DNA of 64,000 nucleotides. Origin: Streptococcus sp. WB01_FAA12 (lineage in GTDB: Bacteria; Bacillota; Bacilli; Lactobacillales; Streptococcaceae). The DNA lies in contig NZ_JABAEX010000001.1 of assembly GCF_012843315.1 (NCBI RefSeq), positions 620,001-684,000 on the forward strand, written 5' to 3'. The first letter of the stretch is position 1; every line of letters starts with the position of its first letter. The notes under the pieces were generated by a model. It was not told where the DNA came from. It did no database searches and saw only the letters and a program-made list of their open reading frames with translations. Of the stretch, positions 63,727-64,000 are shown one piece after another. The position numbers and the translations under genes were made by a program.

Positions 63727-64000
63727 TTAGAGCTCCTTTCGGTAGAAGCGACGGATAATATCCTCAATATCCGTATCCATCATCTTCAAATCGCGAATCT
63801 CAAAATCAGACAAGGTTTGCTTGATAATATCAGCAGACTGGTAGCGGGAACTATCAAATTCAATATTGAGGCTGTTTCCTTGTCTATCAATGGTCATATC
63901 CGAAAAGCCTTCATAGTGAGAAACGAGATGACTTTGACCTGCTAGCAGTTCAAAGGAAAGAGTCTTCATCTTACCGAAGGTTCCCTTGAGCTGGCTAACA
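63727..64000 (-). CDS. ABC transporter ATP-binding protein, C-terminal part (runs off right edge)
   Basis: The minus-strand frame is open from the window edge (VSQLKGTFGKMKTLSFELLAG) through an in-frame Met at 63969 to the stop. The end (SADIIKQTLSDFEIRDLKMMDTDIEDIIRRFY) is the C-terminal extension typical of ABC-2 ATPases (DUF4162-like), so it is the end of a longer gene, not an 80-residue protein. Walker motifs lie outside the window. Confidence 0.87.
   Translation of the reverse strand, partial: VSQLKGTFGKMKTLSFELLAGQSHLVSHYEGFSDMTIDRQGNSLNIEFDSSRYQSADIIKQTLSDFEIRDLKMMDTDIEDIIRRFYRKEL

Noticed and set aside
63727..63969. Separate 80-residue gene at the right edge
   Set aside because: The frame is open upstream to the window end and the sequence is the C-terminus of an ABC ATPase.

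Overview
The window reads as chromosome of a Mitis-group Streptococcus (S. mitis / S. oralis / S. pneumoniae relatives). Grounds: low GC, strong Gram-positive ribosome binding sites, RUP-type repeats as known from pneumococcus, an N-terminal choline-binding-repeat amidase, an Mga-type regulator beside an Asp23/AmaP/CsbD stress cluster, an interrupted competence prepilin peptidase of the CilC type, and a pair of genes like the pneumococcal teichoic acid starter enzymes. No complete prophage, complete insertion sequence or CRISPR array is visible.

Layout. 1-5.9 kb (minus): 5' part of secA, two small membrane proteins, der, a nitroreductase, and the replication-restart set dnaI-dnaB behind nrdR. 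6-9.5 kb (plus): a YtrA-type GntR regulator with its ABC transporter, then a one-piece ABC exporter. 9.5-14.7 kb: a RUP, lrgAB, a MarR regulator with two copies of a palindromic operator, a DUF4649-trxA operon, and queCDEF behind a preQ1 riboswitch with a terminator; a second RUP-like repeat with an internal 45-bp duplication follows. 14.7-23.7 kb: aquaporin, DUF2785, divergent HxlR/SnoaL pair, pepF, rsmE-prmA, a GIY-YIG protein, Nudix, M50 protease, DUF3013. 23.8-25.4 kb: rarA, 6S RNA, tRNA-Lys(CTT).

25.4-31.4 kb is the most accessory-looking part: the tRNA-Lys 3' end and its downstream terminator recur four times (two whole tRNA genes, two 3'-end relics), dividing the region into three segments that carry a DUF308 protein, an AI-2E-type permease plus a membrane-anchored DUF4105-like predicted hydrolase, and an LtrA protein. 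This is the pattern left by integrations at a tRNA gene. 31.4-35.3 kb: Mga regulator and the divergent envelope-stress operon. 35.4-36.9 kb: IS1182-type relic, GNAT, and cilC with an amber codon. 36.8-43.8 kb (minus): trpEGDCFBA behind two tandem T-box leaders. 43.8-50.4 kb (minus): aminotransferase and sugar-1-phosphate transferase, a heterodimeric ABC exporter, DUF421/DUF3290. 50.5-54.3 kb (plus): exoA, a VOC protein, then a guanine riboswitch-xpt-pbuX unit in which about 300 bp of densely hairpinned DNA lies between the riboswitch terminator and xpt. 54.5-64 kb: DUF3165-typA, a pseudouridine synthase, a degenerate rhodanese, YqgQ, cpsY, a choline-binding amidase, tRNA-Thr(CGT) and an ABC-2 transporter whose ATPase runs off the right edge.

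The regulatory RNA content is high: preQ1, two T-boxes, guanine aptamer and 6S RNA. Metabolically the window joins queuosine precursor synthesis, tryptophan synthesis and xanthine salvage, each under its own RNA control. Assignments rest on reading translated sequence and motifs; no database search was run.
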